Source: Sphingomonas pseudosanguinis
GTDB lineage: Bacteria > Pseudomonadota > Alphaproteobacteria > Sphingomonadales > Sphingomonadaceae
DNA length: 51,364 nucleotides
Direction: 5' to 3'
Assembly (NCBI RefSeq): GCF_014196255.1
Contig: NZ_JACIDH010000021.1
Span: forward strand, 1 to 51,364
Every line of letters starts with the position of its first letter. The stretch's first letter is position 1. The position numbers were made by a program, and so were the translations under genes. The notes beneath the pieces were generated by a model. The model did no database searches. It saw nothing but the letters and a program-made list of their open reading frames with translations, and had not been told where the DNA came from. Shown one piece after another: positions 40,073 through 49,965 of this stretch.

Positions 40073-43000
40073 TCAGAAGTCTCGCGAGTAGCGCAGCGAC
40101 CCGGCCGAGCCACCGAACGACCCGGTCTGGGTCAGCAGGCTGAGCGTCCGGGTCAGCGCGATCTGCAACTGCGTGGCGGTGAAGCCGCGCGCGTCGGTAA
40201 CGATCTCCACATAGATATTGTCGGTCAGATACTTGCCCGCCGCCAGGCTGGTGCCGCGTCCGGTCGCCTCGTCGGCACCCAGCACGCGCAGACGGTCGAA
40301 CCCGGTCGCCGAGCGCAGCTTGCCCAGCGGGTTCAGCCCGCCACCCGAACCCCGCAGCGAATTGAGCGCGGCGGCCAGCTGGATCGCCTCGGTCGCCGAC
40401 AGATTCTCCGGGTTGGTACCGAACAGCAACCGGCTGAGCACCTCGTCCTGCGGCAGGTTCGGGGTCGAGGTGAAGCTGATCTGCGGCCGCTGGCCCGTCC
40501 CGGTCACGTTGATGACCGCGGTGATGCCATCGGTGGTGGTCGTCGCCTGGATATTGATGTCCGGATCGGTCAGCGCGCCGCCACGGAAGCGCACCGTGCC
40601 CCGGTTCACCTCGAACCGCTTGCCGGCAAAGCTGTAGGTGCCGCGCACCAGATCGAGCCCGCCATTGATCGTCGGCGCGGCGCTGGTGCCGCCGACTCGC
40701 AGGTCCATCTCCCATTCCGACTCCAGCCCCATGCCCGACACGAACAGCTGGTTGTCGGCGCGGACACGCAGGTCGAGGCGGAAGAGGCCCGCCGGCTGGG
40801 GCGGGGCCGGGCGATCGGTCGGACGGGGCGTGCGGATTTCGCTGCGCCGCCGCACGCCGGTCAGCTCGGGCACTTCGGCCTGGCCCTGGCGGATGATCTG
40901 ATAACGCGCATTGGGAACGGTCAGGTCGCCCTTGATCAGCCCGCCGTCGCGACCATAGGTCACGCGGATCGTCCCGCTGGTCGTCGCGGCCAGCGCGTCG
41001 CTGTCGGCCAGCCGCGCATTGTTCAGCTGCGCGCGCAGATCGACGGGATAGCCGCTGTCCGCCGCCAGCCCGATCGAGCCCTGCGCCTGGATGCTGCCCT
41101 CGCCCGCCTTGGCTTGGAGCCGCGTGATCTCCAGCCGGTCGTTGTTGAAGCGCCCTGCCAGCTGCATGTTGGTCAGGCGGGTGCCATAGGCCTCGTTGTC
41201 ATAGGTCAGATTGTCGGCGCGGATCAGGCCGTTCAGCTGCGGCGACGACACGCGCCCGCCGAAATCGGCGGCGACCGCGATCGGTCCGCTGAGCTGCTGA
41301 TTGGGCAATGCCGCGAAGGAGAACAGCACCGAGGACGGGCCGTTATAGCGGATGCCGCCCGACAGAGGCGCCTGCATCAGCCGGTTGACCCAGCCGCCAT
41401 TGCCGGGCGGCAGCGGCCGCAGGCTGGCGACCATGCGGCCTACCACCGTCTGCCCACGCCGGATCAGCGCGCGCGCCTCGCCGCCATCGGGGACGAGCCG
41501 GCCGGCGAACACCACATCCACCGCCTCGGACACCGCCGACAGGCCGGTGCGCCGGAAATTGGCGATGGTCAGCCGCGCCTCGGCGGTCGGGAAGCTGGCG
41601 TCACGCGCCTGCGCGAAGTCCAGCGCGCCGCTCGCCTGCCCCGAAATGCCGAGATTGGGCACGAAGGCGTCGAGGATCGACATCTGCAGCTTGTCGAGCC
41701 GCGCCTGCACGTTCAGGCCATTGCCATAGGAGCCGGCCATCAGCACCGAACCGCGACCGAAATCGATCCGGGTCGGCGACAGACGCCATGCGCCCTGATC
41801 CTGCCGGATGCGCGCCGGGTTGGCGGTGCGGAAGCGGATGCCGTTGGCCTGCCCCTGCGCCGCGACCAGATAGTCGTTGGGCGACAGGCGCGCGTTCAGC
41901 GCGACGTTGAACGGAATGCTCGACGATCCGGTCAGCACCGCCTGCGCCGTGCCGCGCCCGCCGGTATAGTTTACCTTGGCGCGCGCCGACTGGATGACGA
42001 TCTCGCCATAGCGCGTATCGGCCAGCTGCGCATCGGCGACGATCTGCGGCGCGTTGGGCAGCATCACGACGCTGGCGTTCACGATCGCGCGGCCGATGGT
42101 GAAGTCGACCATGCCGGGGATGCGCGCATTATAGGCGCGCGCGGCGATGTCGGCGCGCTGGTTGCCACCCTGATCGGCGAGCTGGACGCGGCCGTTGATC
42201 CCCTGCCCGGCGAATTGCAGCGCGCCCGCGAACGGCCCCGCCGCCGTCTGCACCACGCGGCCGGTCGCGTTGATCCCGGCAAAGACCAGGCTGCGGATGT
42301 CGACCGCGAGCTGCCGGCCGGTGCTGACCAGCACATTAGCGGTGAACGGGCCGTAGTTCGTATCGCCGCGCGCATTGACGGCATAGGCGCCGTTCTGGCC
42401 GACGATCCGCGCCTGCAGATTGGTCAGCCCGACGCCGACGCCCGGCTTGGGCGCGCTGAGCACCACCACGGGATTGGTCTGCGACCCCGTCACCCGCGCG
42501 GTCAGCGGGCCATATTGGTTGGAATAGGCATCGGCCGACACCGCCACCGCCCCGGTCGCGGGATCATAGCGGCCGGACCCCCGCGTCACGCGGAATTGCG
42601 GCGCGGTCAGGCGCAGCCCACTGAACGTCACGATGCCTTGCGGGCTATATTCGACATCGGCACGCACGATGGCGTTGCCGCCCAGGAAATTGCGCGCGCC
42701 CTCGTTGAAGATCTGCTGCGTCTGCGCGACCACGCGGCCCTTCATCCCGAACCCGCCCGGCGTCGCCACCAGATCGGCGTCGGTCGTCAGGTTGATGATG
42801 CCGATGCTCTCGACCCGGTAATTGTTGACCCGGCCCTTCAGCGCGCCGGTATAGCGGCCAGTCGACAGGTTCGCGACCACCACCGCCGTCGCGTCGATAT
42901 TGTCCGATCGGATGCGCAGATTGTCCGACAGGATATTGGGCATGGCGATCGCGAAATCGCCCTCGATCGCGACATTGTTGGTCAGGCCGCCGACCGCCGC

Positions 43001-44308
43001 GTTCAGTCCCGCGATACGCTTGGCGCGCGCCTTGACCGGAACCAGGATGCGGTCGGCATTCACCTTGGCCAGACCCTCGGCATAGAGATTCTGGACCGAG
43101 GTCTCGCCGAAGCCGAGTGCGGCCGCGCGGACCTTGTAATCCACGGTCGGCGTCGCGAACGCACCGTTCAGCACCACCCGCGCCAGCACGTCGCGACCCG
43201 TGAGGTTCGGGGCGATGGCACCGGGCGTCAGCAGTTGCGCATCGACCGCGAAATTGCCGAACTGGCTGTTAGCCAGGTCGATCAGACCGCCCGCATCGAC
43301 CAGCAGCGCAGAAGAGCGCAGCTTCACCCGCGTATCGGCACGCCGCTTATTGAGCGTGGTGTCGATCGCCACCTGCAATGCCGGCGCCGTCAGCCGTTCG
43401 ACAGGGCCTTCCAGATACAGGCCGGGCCGGGTGACGCCGCGAACCTCGATATGCCCGTCCCGCGCGGTGGCGTTCAGATTGGCGAGCTGACCGCCGCCCA
43501 GGGTCGCGATCGCACGCCCCTGCCACGCCTTCCAGCCGCCGCGTCCATCGACCGACAGGGTCAGCGGCGCTTTCAGCCCCGCCATCGACGCGACGACGCC
43601 CCCGGTCGGCGCGGTCAGCTTGACGTCCACCGCCAGCCGGTCGGCATCGGGTACCGCGTCGAGGACGAGGCGCAGTCGGTCGCCGCCCGCCACGCCGGGT
43701 CCGCGCAGCGCGTCGGCGCTGGCTGTTACCTGCGCGCGGCGGTCGGCGATATGCACCTTGCCGTCGATCGCCAGCACATGGCGCTGCCCCGTCACCGGCG
43801 CACCGATCACGAAGCGCTTGAGCGTCAGCCGGTTCACATCGATGTCGAGATCGGGGAGTAGCGGCGCGTTGGGGTCGCTCGGCGTCGGTTTCAGCTCGGG
43901 CCGCCGCGCCAGCGTGACGAGGTCGGCGCTCAGCGAGCGGACATCGATATGGTTGTTCGTATAGGCGAAGGGCCGCCAGTCGACGTTCAGCCGCGGGCTG
44001 GACAGGAACACGCCCTTGGGATCGCTGACCCGCAGATCGACCAGGCTCATCCGGCCGTAGAGCGATCCCTCGATCCGTCCGACCTTGATGTTCAGGCCCG
44101 AGGCGGTGGTATAGCCGCCCAGCTGGTCCGCGACGAAGCGGCGGCCCGGATCGGTGTTGATCCCCAGGATGATCGCCCCGACCAGCAGGATCAGGCCCAG
44201 GATCGCGATGCCGATCCATTTGAGCACCCGCTGCCACAGCGGGCGACGCACCACCACGGTCTCGGTCGTGGTCGCAGGCTCCGGCGACATGCCCTGTTCG
44301 TCCGCCAT
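40073..44308 (-). CDS. tamB: Translocation and assembly module inner-membrane component TamB
   Basis: This 1411-residue AsmA-superfamily protein spans the periplasm and works with TamA in inserting outer-membrane proteins and/or carrying phospholipids to the outer membrane. After a short cytoplasmic N-terminus, one TM helix (VLKWIGIAILGLILLVGAII, about residues 28-47) anchors it. The rest is a very long beta-groove of repeated strands. It ends in the conserved TamB/DUF490 C-terminal domain (INVTGTGQRPQISFTSTPNL, then SRLLFG) that contacts TamA. The final residues SLRYSRDF match the family. Its start overlaps the tamA stop by one base (TGATG). Confidence 0.95.
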   Translation of the reverse strand: MADEQGMSPEPATTTETVVVRRPLWQRVLKWIGIAILGLILLVGAIILGINTDPGRRFVADQLGGYTTASGLNIKVGRIEGSLYGRMSLVDLRVSDPKGVFLSSPRLNVDWRPFAYTNNHIDVRSLSADLVTLARRPELKPTPSDPNAPLLPDLDIDVNRLTLKRFVIGAPVTGQRHVLAIDGKVHIADRRAQVTASADALRGPGVAGGDRLRLVLDAVPDADRLAVDVKLTAPTGGVVASMAGLKAPLTLSVDGRGGWKAWQGRAIATLGGGQLANLNATARDGHIEVRGVTRPGLYLEGPVERLTAPALQVAIDTTLNKRRADTRVKLRSSALLVDAGGLIDLANSQFGNFAVDAQLLTPGAIAPNLTGRDVLARVVLNGAFATPTVDYKVRAAALGFGETSVQNLYAEGLAKVNADRILVPVKARAKRIAGLNAAVGGLTNNVAIEGDFAIAMPNILSDNLRIRSDNIDATAVVVANLSTGRYTGALKGRVNNYRVESIGIINLTTDADLVATPGGFGMKGRVVAQTQQIFNEGARNFLGGNAIVRADVEYSPQGIVTFSGLRLTAPQFRVTRGSGRYDPATGAVAVSADAYSNQYGPLTARVTGSQTNPVVVLSAPKPGVGVGLTNLQARIVGQNGAYAVNARGDTNYGPFTANVLVSTGRQLAVDIRSLVFAGINATGRVVQTAAGPFAGALQFAGQGINGRVQLADQGGNQRADIAARAYNARIPGMVDFTIGRAIVNASVVMLPNAPQIVADAQLADTRYGEIVIQSARAKVNYTGGRGTAQAVLTGSSSIPFNVALNARLSPNDYLVAAQGQANGIRFRTANPARIRQDQGAWRLSPTRIDFGRGSVLMAGSYGNGLNVQARLDKLQMSILDAFVPNLGISGQASGALDFAQARDASFPTAEARLTIANFRRTGLSAVSEAVDVVFAGRLVPDGGEARALIRRGQTVVGRMVASLRPLPPGNGGWVNRLMQAPLSGGIRYNGPSSVLFSFAALPNQQLSGPIAVAADFGGRVSSPQLNGLIRADNLTYDNEAYGTRLTNMQLAGRFNNDRLEITRLQAKAGEGSIQAQGSIGLAADSGYPVDLRAQLNNARLADSDALAATTSGTIRVTYGRDGGLIKGDLTVPNARYQIIRQGQAEVPELTGVRRRSEIRTPRPTDRPAPPQPAGLFRLDLRVRADNQLFVSGMGLESEWEMDLRVGGTSAAPTINGGLDLVRGTYSFAGKRFEVNRGTVRFRGGALTDPDINIQATTTTDGITAVINVTGTGQRPQISFTSTPNLPQDEVLSRLLFGTNPENLSATEAIQLAAALNSLRGSGGGLNPLGKLRSATGFDRLRVLGADEATGRGTSLAAGKYLTDNIYVEIVTDARGFTATQLQIALTRTLSLLTQTGSFGGSAGSLRYSRDF

Positions 44309-46530
44309 CAGAATGCCTGCCCGATCGAGATATACAGGGCCACCTTCCCGTCGCCCGGACGCGGGTTCAGCGGGGTCGCGACATCGACGCGCAACGGCCC
44401 GAAATTGGTATAGAAGCGCCCGCCGATGCCGGCGCCGAAGCGCAGGTCCTTGCCCGTGGGGAAGGTGCTGTCATAGCTGTTGCCCGCATCGACGAACGGC
44501 ACGATGCCGAAATTGCCGAAGCGATAGCGTGCCTCCAGCGCGAACTCGTTCAGGCTGCGCCCGCCGACCGGATTGCCCTCCGGATCGAACGGCCCCAGCC
44601 GCTGGAAGCCATAGCCGCGCACCGATCCGCCGCCGCCGCCATAATAGCGCCGCGACGGGGCCAGATCGTCGCGCTCGATCCCGAAGATCGACCCCGCCCG
44701 CGCGCGGCCCGCGATCACCAGGCTGGTGTTCAGCGGATAATAGAAGGTCCCCTCGATCATCGTGCGCGCATAGGGGCGGACCGCACCGCGCACCGATGTT
44801 TCGGGGCTCAGATTCAGTTTCAGGCGATAGCCGCGCGTCGGGTTGAGCAGATCGTCCGACTGGTCGAACACCACCTGCCCCGGAATCGCGGCGATGCCAT
44901 AGGTGCCGCGCCGCCGCTCGCCGACCGTGAAGTCATAGACGCTCTCGTTCGTGCCGGTCAGCTCGCCACCGAAGGCATAGGTGAATTTCTTCTGCCAGAT
45001 CGGCGTCGAGTCATAGCTCCAGCGGAAGGCGACGGTGCCGATGAACGCATCGAACGCGTCGTAATTCTGGTGGCTGGCCGAGGCGATCACCTGGAACGTC
45101 CGGTCGCGCCGTCCGGCATTGGAGCGACGGAAGGTGCCGCTCAGCCCCTGTTCCTGCGTACCCGCGATCACCGAGGCGATCAGCGCGCCTTCGGGCGGGA
45201 AGAGGTTGCGGTGGGTGAAGCTGGCCTGCGCGCGCACGCCTTGGCCGGTCGAATAGCCCGCCTCGCCCGACAGGGTGCGCGCCGGCCCCTTGGTCTGCGT
45301 CACCTGCAGGTCGATCGCCTCGGTGCCGTCGGGGTTCATGCGGCCCGTCCGCTTCGGCTCGACCCCGACGCCGTTGAACAGCCCGGTCGCAACCAGCGCG
45401 TTGCGCAGATCGTCGGTCAGCCGCGAATCATAGAGCTGGCCTTCCTCAAAACGCGGGAAGATGTTCAAATGGCCGAGGTCGAACACGGCGTCGCCGGTCG
45501 TCGTGAGCTGTCCGAAGGACGAACGCGGCCCGGTATCGACCGGCAGCGTATAGGCGCCGACCGGCTCCGGCCCCTGATCCTCCAGCAGGATGTCACGCTC
45601 GCCGACCTTGACGAAGGGGTAGCCGCGTTGCGGCAGGACCAGGCTGACATTGGCCTCCGCGCCCTGGATACGCGCCGCCTCGATCGGATCGCCGACTTTC
45701 AGTGGTAGGTTCGAGCGGATCAGGTCGGGCGGCGTGGTGGGTTGCGCATTCACCGTGATCGACGACAGGCGATAGAGCCGCCCCGGCGTCGCGGTCAGCA
45801 CGACCTTCAACCGGCCCGCCTCATCCCCGCCCTGATCCTCACCCTGGCCGGGGCGTTGCAGCGTCGAGATCGCGGTCGCGTCATAATAGCCGAGCGACTT
45901 CATCAGCCGGACGGCCAGCGCCTCGTCCTCGCGCGCGCGGGCCGACACCTGGGTCGCGTTGCTCGCCTTGCCCTTGCCGTCGCGCAGCGCCGACAGCGAG
46001 CGGAACTCGTCATCGAGGTTCAGCTCGGCCAGCCCCTTGACCTCCATGTCGTAGCGGATGTCGGGCGCGCGGTCGCCCTTCACATCGGCCGCCGTCTGGA
46101 GCGGGGTGGAATCAAAGCTGCCGAGCGGGGTCAGCGGCTGGGCGAGTTGCGGGTCCTCGGGCGCGACGGGGGCGATCGTATCGCCGGTGGCGAGCGGCTG
46201 GCTGGTCGCCGGCTGGGTCAGCGGCGGCGCGGTCTGGGGTGTCGGGATGGTCGCCGGAGCCGGTTGCCCGTCGCGCATCGTCGACATCGATTCGAGCGGG
46301 GCGTTGATGTCGCCGCTCAGGGGCGGCAGCGCGGCGTTGAACTCGGCATCGGGCACGATCGGCGCATTGCCCTGCGGATCATTCCCCTCGCGCACGTCGC
46401 GCGGAAGATCGGGTCCGCGTGCCGGTGCGGTGCCGGGTTGCGTCAGTTGCGAATGAGCGGGGGAGGCAAAAGAGAGAGGAGCGACCAGCGAGACTGCGAG
46501 CCAATAATGTCTACCGATCCGTCGCGTCAC
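44308..46530 (-). CDS. tamA: Autotransporter assembly factor TamA (Omp85 family)
   Basis: This is a 740-residue outer-membrane Omp85 protein. A signal peptide (VTRRIGRHYWLAVSLVAPLS, FASPAHS) is seen from GTG 46530, preceded by AAAGGGG. An ATG 72 bases upstream lacks this and was not chosen. A Pro-rich, low-complexity stretch (about 30-170) is longer than in enterobacterial TamA. POTRA domains (about 180-400) precede the barrel, with YSTGQGVRAQASFTHRNLFP, the VRGYGFQRLGPFDPEGNPVG lid-lock motif and C-terminal LYISIGQAF ending in Phe. It pairs with tamB, which it overlaps by one base. Confidence 0.94.
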   Translation of the reverse strand: MTRRIGRHYWLAVSLVAPLSFASPAHSQLTQPGTAPARGPDLPRDVREGNDPQGNAPIVPDAEFNAALPPLSGDINAPLESMSTMRDGQPAPATIPTPQTAPPLTQPATSQPLATGDTIAPVAPEDPQLAQPLTPLGSFDSTPLQTAADVKGDRAPDIRYDMEVKGLAELNLDDEFRSLSALRDGKGKASNATQVSARAREDEALAVRLMKSLGYYDATAISTLQRPGQGEDQGGDEAGRLKVVLTATPGRLYRLSSITVNAQPTTPPDLIRSNLPLKVGDPIEAARIQGAEANVSLVLPQRGYPFVKVGERDILLEDQGPEPVGAYTLPVDTGPRSSFGQLTTTGDAVFDLGHLNIFPRFEEGQLYDSRLTDDLRNALVATGLFNGVGVEPKRTGRMNPDGTEAIDLQVTQTKGPARTLSGEAGYSTGQGVRAQASFTHRNLFPPEGALIASVIAGTQEQGLSGTFRRSNAGRRDRTFQVIASASHQNYDAFDAFIGTVAFRWSYDSTPIWQKKFTYAFGGELTGTNESVYDFTVGERRRGTYGIAAIPGQVVFDQSDDLLNPTRGYRLKLNLSPETSVRGAVRPYARTMIEGTFYYPLNTSLVIAGRARAGSIFGIERDDLAPSRRYYGGGGGSVRGYGFQRLGPFDPEGNPVGGRSLNEFALEARYRFGNFGIVPFVDAGNSYDSTFPTGKDLRFGAGIGGRFYTNFGPLRVDVATPLNPRPGDGKVALYISIGQAF

Positions 46531-46629
46531 GCCGTTCAAAGCCCCTTTCCCGCAGGGCCTTCCGTTATTCGGATCGATCCCCCAACATGCCCCTGAACGC
46601 AAAAAGGCCCGCGCGGGTTCCGTTGTCGA

Positions 46630-47061
46630 TCAGCGGGATACCGGCGCGCAGCCCACCAGTCCGCCGACCGGCACGACCATTTCGTCCTGTCCGGGGCGCG
46701 CGATCCGCAGGCTGGCGTCGCTGACGATCGCGCCGTCCTGCAACGTCTCGCGCTGGGCGATCGTCATCTCCAGAGTCGCGTCGACACCGTTGGCGGCATA
46801 GCGCGTGGTGCTCGCCAGGCCGAGCGCACCCGCCCCACCCGCCTGCACCGCCGCCAGATCGGTCGCTTTGCCGTCGAGTATGATGCGCAGCCGCGTCGGC
46901 TCGACCATCGCGACGAAGCGCTGATCTTGGACCGACCACAGATAGGCGGCGCATCCCCGCGCCGGCAGTTCCTGACGCGGCAGGGTGCCGAGCGCCGGCA
47001 CGGCGGGAGCGGTCGGCGCGGCCTGAATGCCGGCCAGCGCAAGCAGGATGGGAAGCATCAT
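46630..47061 (-). CDS. Small secreted protein of unknown function
   Basis: This is a 143-residue protein with a short signal peptide (MMLPILLALAGIQAAPTAPA). The mature part has two widely spaced Cys (ARGCAAYLWSVQDQRFVAMV and VGGLVGCAPVS), which may form a disulfide. A central beta-rich section is DATLEMTIAQRETLQDGAIV. I do not recognise a family. The first ATG overlaps the prepilin peptidase stop by four bases, so the two are translationally coupled. It sits 99 bases upstream of the tamA GTG on the same strand, which may place it in one transcript with tamAB. Confidence 0.75.
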   Translation of the reverse strand: MMLPILLALAGIQAAPTAPAVPALGTLPRQELPARGCAAYLWSVQDQRFVAMVEPTRLRIILDGKATDLAAVQAGGAGALGLASTTRYAANGVDATLEMTIAQRETLQDGAIVSDASLRIARPGQDEMVVPVGGLVGCAPVSR

Positions 47062-47834
47062 GACGCCGATCCTATCATCAACAGCCAGGCGGGATAAGCC
47101 GCCAGTGCGAGCAGCGTACCCAGCGGCACCATATCGTCCCCCGCCATCCGCCGCCCCAGCACATGGCAAACCGCGACCCAGCCCAACCCGATCAGACAGG
47201 CCGCCAGCAACACGCCCGGCAGCATCCGCCATCCCAGCCACAGCCCGATCGCGCCCAGCAGCTTGGCATCGCCGCCGCCCAGCCCCTCGCGCCCGCGCCA
47301 CCGGCGATACCCCGCCGCGATGGCCCAGAGCAGCCCGAAACCGACCAAACCGCCCAGCATCCGCTCGCCGAAGGACGGCCCGAACCCCAATGCGCCGGTC
47401 ATCATCCCCGTCCCCGCCAGCCACAGCGTCAGCCGATCGGGCAACCACAGCGCCAGCGCATCGAGCGCCCCGAGCGCGAGCAGCGACCAGCCGAACAGCG
47501 CGCCGGTCCAGCCATCCGGCCCCGCCACCCAGCCCGCAGCGACACCGATCAGCGCCGCCAGCCCTTCGATCCGGCCATGCACCGGATCGATCCGCGCCCC
47601 GCACCGCGCGCAGCGACCGCGCAGCCACAGGGCACTGAGCACCGGCATCAACTCCCAGACGCGCAATGTCTGTCCACACGCGTCACACGCCGAGCGCCCG
47701 GTCAGCACCGATCGATCGTCCAGCCAGCGTAGCACCAGCGCCGCCACGAACGACCCGACGATCGCCCCCGCCACGCCGTACGATGCGGCCCAGATCGTCG
47801 ATCCCGCCCCGAAATCCGCCGCTCCGAAATCCAT
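47058..47834 (-). CDS. Prepilin peptidase (A24 family)
   Basis: This is a 258-residue integral membrane aspartic peptidase that cleaves and often N-methylates type IV prepilin-like signal peptides. The N-terminal GSFVAALVLRWLDD and the zinc-ribbon CDACGQTLRVWELMPVLSAL with CARCGARI form the methylase-side domain. Two catalytic Asp regions are in LDALALWLPDRLTLW and GGGDAKLLGAIGLWLG. Several TM helices follow. No pilin or secretion genes are adjacent; its substrates must be encoded elsewhere. It overlaps the small secreted protein by four bases. Confidence 0.92.
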   Translation of the reverse strand: MDFGAADFGAGSTIWAASYGVAGAIVGSFVAALVLRWLDDRSVLTGRSACDACGQTLRVWELMPVLSALWLRGRCARCGARIDPVHGRIEGLAALIGVAAGWVAGPDGWTGALFGWSLLALGALDALALWLPDRLTLWLAGTGMMTGALGFGPSFGERMLGGLVGFGLLWAIAAGYRRWRGREGLGGGDAKLLGAIGLWLGWRMLPGVLLAACLIGLGWVAVCHVLGRRMAGDDMVPLGTLLALAAYPAWLLMIGSAS

Positions 47835-47927
47835 GGGCCCGCCTTACCGCCCCGCCCCTTTGCGCGCCACGGGCAAACAGCGTAAGGCGCGGCGCAAAGA
47901 CCAGAAAATCGGAGAGAGATCGCCGCC

Positions 47928-49109
47928 ATGACGGACCCCATCGTCATCCTGTCCTATGCCCGCACCCCCATGGGATCGTTCCAGGGCAGCCTGGCCGACG
48001 TGACCGCGCCGCAACTGGGCGCGACCGCCGTCAAGGCCGCGGTCGAGCGCGCCGGTGTCGCGCCCTCCGCCATCGAGCGCATCCATATGGGCTGCGTCCT
48101 GCCCGCCGGCCTGGGCCAGGCGCCCGCGCGCCAGGCGGCGATCTTCGCCGGCCTGGGCGAGCATGTCGAGGCGACGACCGTCAACAAGATGTGCGGATCG
48201 GGCATGCAGGCCGCGATCATGGCAGCCGAGGCGCTGGCCGCCGGATCGGCCGACATGATCGTCGCGGGCGGCATGGAGAGCATGACCGGCGCACCCTATC
48301 TCAGCCACAAGCATCGCGGCGGCGCGCGGATCGGCCACGATACGCTATACGACCACATGTTCCTCGACGGGCTGGAGGACGCCTATGAGCGCGGCCGGCT
48401 GATGGGCCATTTCGCCGAGGAAGCCGCGCAGGAATATCAGTTCACGCGGAGCGCGCAGGACGATTTCGCCATCGCCTCGTTGGAGCGTGCCAAGGCGGCG
48501 CAGGCCTCGGGCGCGTTCGATCGCGAGATCACGCCCGTGACGGTGAAGACCCGCAAGGGCGAAACCCTGATCACCCAGGACGAACAACCGGCGAAGGGCG
48601 ACCCCGCCAAGATCCCGACGCTCAAGCCCGCCTTTGCCAAGGACGGCACGATCACGGCGGCCAATGCCTCGTCCATCTCGGACGGCGCGGCGGCGCTGGT
48701 GATGACCCGCGCCAGCGTCGCCGAGCGCCTCGGCCTGACGCCGATCGCGCGCGTCGTCGCGCATGCCGGCCATGCCCATGCCCCCGCGCGCTTCACCACC
48801 GCGCCGGTCTTCGCGATGCGCAAGGCGCTGGAGCGCGCCGGCTGGTCGACGGGCGATGCCGATCTCTACGAGGTCAACGAGGCCTTTGCGGCGGTGGCGA
48901 TGATCGCGATGCGCGACATGGAGCTGTCGCACGACCGGCTGAACATCCATGGCGGCGCCTGCGCACTGGGCCACCCGATCGGCGCCAGCGGCGCGCGCGT
49001 GCTGGCAACATTGTTGTCGGCGCTGGAGACGCAAGGGGCCAGGCGCGGGGTGGCGTCACTGTGCATCGGCGGCGGCGAAGCCACCGCGATGGCCGTGGAG
49101 CTGATGTAA
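47928..49109 (+). CDS. Acetyl-CoA C-acetyltransferase (thiolase)
   Basis: This is a 393-residue thiolase that joins or splits acetyl-CoA/acetoacetyl-CoA. Acylated Cys89 sits in NKMCGSGMQAAIMA. The GGMESMTGAPYL loop and the C-terminal GGACALGHPIGASGAR (His) and SLCIGGGEATAM (second Cys) motifs complete the active site. Motifs fit biosynthetic PhaA/AtoB thiolases used in PHB or ketone metabolism; no phaB or phaC is adjacent. ATG 47928 follows GGAGAGA. It is monocistronic, bounded downstream by a family A repeat cluster. Confidence 0.93.
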   Translation: MTDPIVILSYARTPMGSFQGSLADVTAPQLGATAVKAAVERAGVAPSAIERIHMGCVLPAGLGQAPARQAAIFAGLGEHVEATTVNKMCGSGMQAAIMAAEALAAGSADMIVAGGMESMTGAPYLSHKHRGGARIGHDTLYDHMFLDGLEDAYERGRLMGHFAEEAAQEYQFTRSAQDDFAIASLERAKAAQASGAFDREITPVTVKTRKGETLITQDEQPAKGDPAKIPTLKPAFAKDGTITAANASSISDGAAALVMTRASVAERLGLTPIARVVAHAGHAHAPARFTTAPVFAMRKALERAGWSTGDADLYEVNEAFAAVAMIAMRDMELSHDRLNIHGGACALGHPIGASGARVLATLLSALETQGARRGVASLCIGGGEATAMAVELM

Positions 49110-49126
49110 GGCCCCTTCTCCACCTT

Positions 49127-49268
49127 TCCCGCCTGCGGGTGGGGCACTTCTCTTCTCCCCTCCCGCAGGCGGGAGGGGCCGGGGGAGGGCAAGGAGTCTC
49201 ACCGAGACCATCGCTCGCGGCGCTACCCTCCCCCATCCCCTCCCGTAAACGGGAGAGGCGTGCCAAGA
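49127..49268. repeat. Family A repeat composite after the thiolase
   Basis: Three hairpin units lie here: CCCGCCTGCGGG (about 49129), a full 22-base palindrome (49157-49178), and CCCCTCCCG-taaa-CGGGAGAGG (49237-49258) followed by CGTGCCAAG. The linker holds GTCTCACCGAGACCATCGCT, shared almost exactly with 226-247. It fills most of the 217-base gap. Confidence 0.9.
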
Positions 49269-49326
49269 TCATCACGCTCGCTGAAAACGGGACCCGGCCC
49301 TCAAGCCTCAGGCCTCGCCAGAAACC

Positions 49327-49827
49327 CTAAGGCAACGTCTCCCCTGGCTCCACGCCCCAGATCGCACCGACCGGCACGAAGCCCGCCTGCCCCTTCACAT
49401 CCAGCCGGCACCAGCCGCCATTGCACTCGCTGATCCGCCCGACCACGCCGGGCGCGGCGCGCCACAGCGTCTTGGCATCGTCGCTGGGGGCCGAGCGCAT
49501 CGGCAGCGGCTCGGCGCTCCGCACGATCGCGGTGCGGGTGTTGCGCAGCAGGACCGCGAGCATCCAGCCCTCGGTGCCGTCCGGGTCCTGCACCTTGCGC
49601 CACTCCTTGAACGCGGCGACGACCTTCACGGGCAGGTCGGGACGGCGATAGGTCCAGCTGGCGGGATAGGCGCGCGCCGGGCCGGTCCGCATCCGCGCCA
49701 GCGACGCGCCGATCGAGCCGTAATAGGGCATGGCCCGCTTTTCGGGCGCGGCGGCGGCGGGTGGAGCGATCGGGCCCGCCATCGTCACCATCGCCATGAC
49801 GGCCAGTCCGGTCATGGACCTGCGCAT
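49327..49827 (-). CDS. Exported tandem SH3-domain protein
   Basis: This is a 166-residue protein with an N-terminal signal peptide (RRSMTGLAVMAMVTMAGPIA) and two bacterial SH3-like domains. The first is SLARMRTGPARAYPASWTYR...VQDPDGTEGWMLAVLL. The second is LPMRSAPSDDAKTLWRAAPG...GGWCRLDVKGQAGFVPV. Such proteins usually bind peptidoglycan or other cell-wall parts. ATG 49827 follows GAGGAATTGAG; a TTG two codons earlier is less likely. It is divergent from the D-2-hydroxyacid dehydrogenase gene. Confidence 0.9.
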   Translation of the reverse strand: MRRSMTGLAVMAMVTMAGPIAPPAAAAPEKRAMPYYGSIGASLARMRTGPARAYPASWTYRRPDLPVKVVAAFKEWRKVQDPDGTEGWMLAVLLRNTRTAIVRSAEPLPMRSAPSDDAKTLWRAAPGVVGRISECNGGWCRLDVKGQAGFVPVGAIWGVEPGETLP

Positions 49828-49965
49828 TCTCAATTCCTCTGCTTACCCGCCCGCACCGGCTCTACGCCGAGCCGGGGTCCCGCTTCAACCATGTTCCATC
49901 CCCGGATCGTCGCCACCCGCATCACCGGTTGACGGGCCGGCGGGCATGGCCCAATCCCTTCGGCC

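Noticed and set aside
39893..43861. A 1322-codon open frame antisense to tamB
   Set aside because: Composition is His/Arg/Gln/Gly-rich with no signal or domain; it is a shadow of tamB and begins inside a repeat element.
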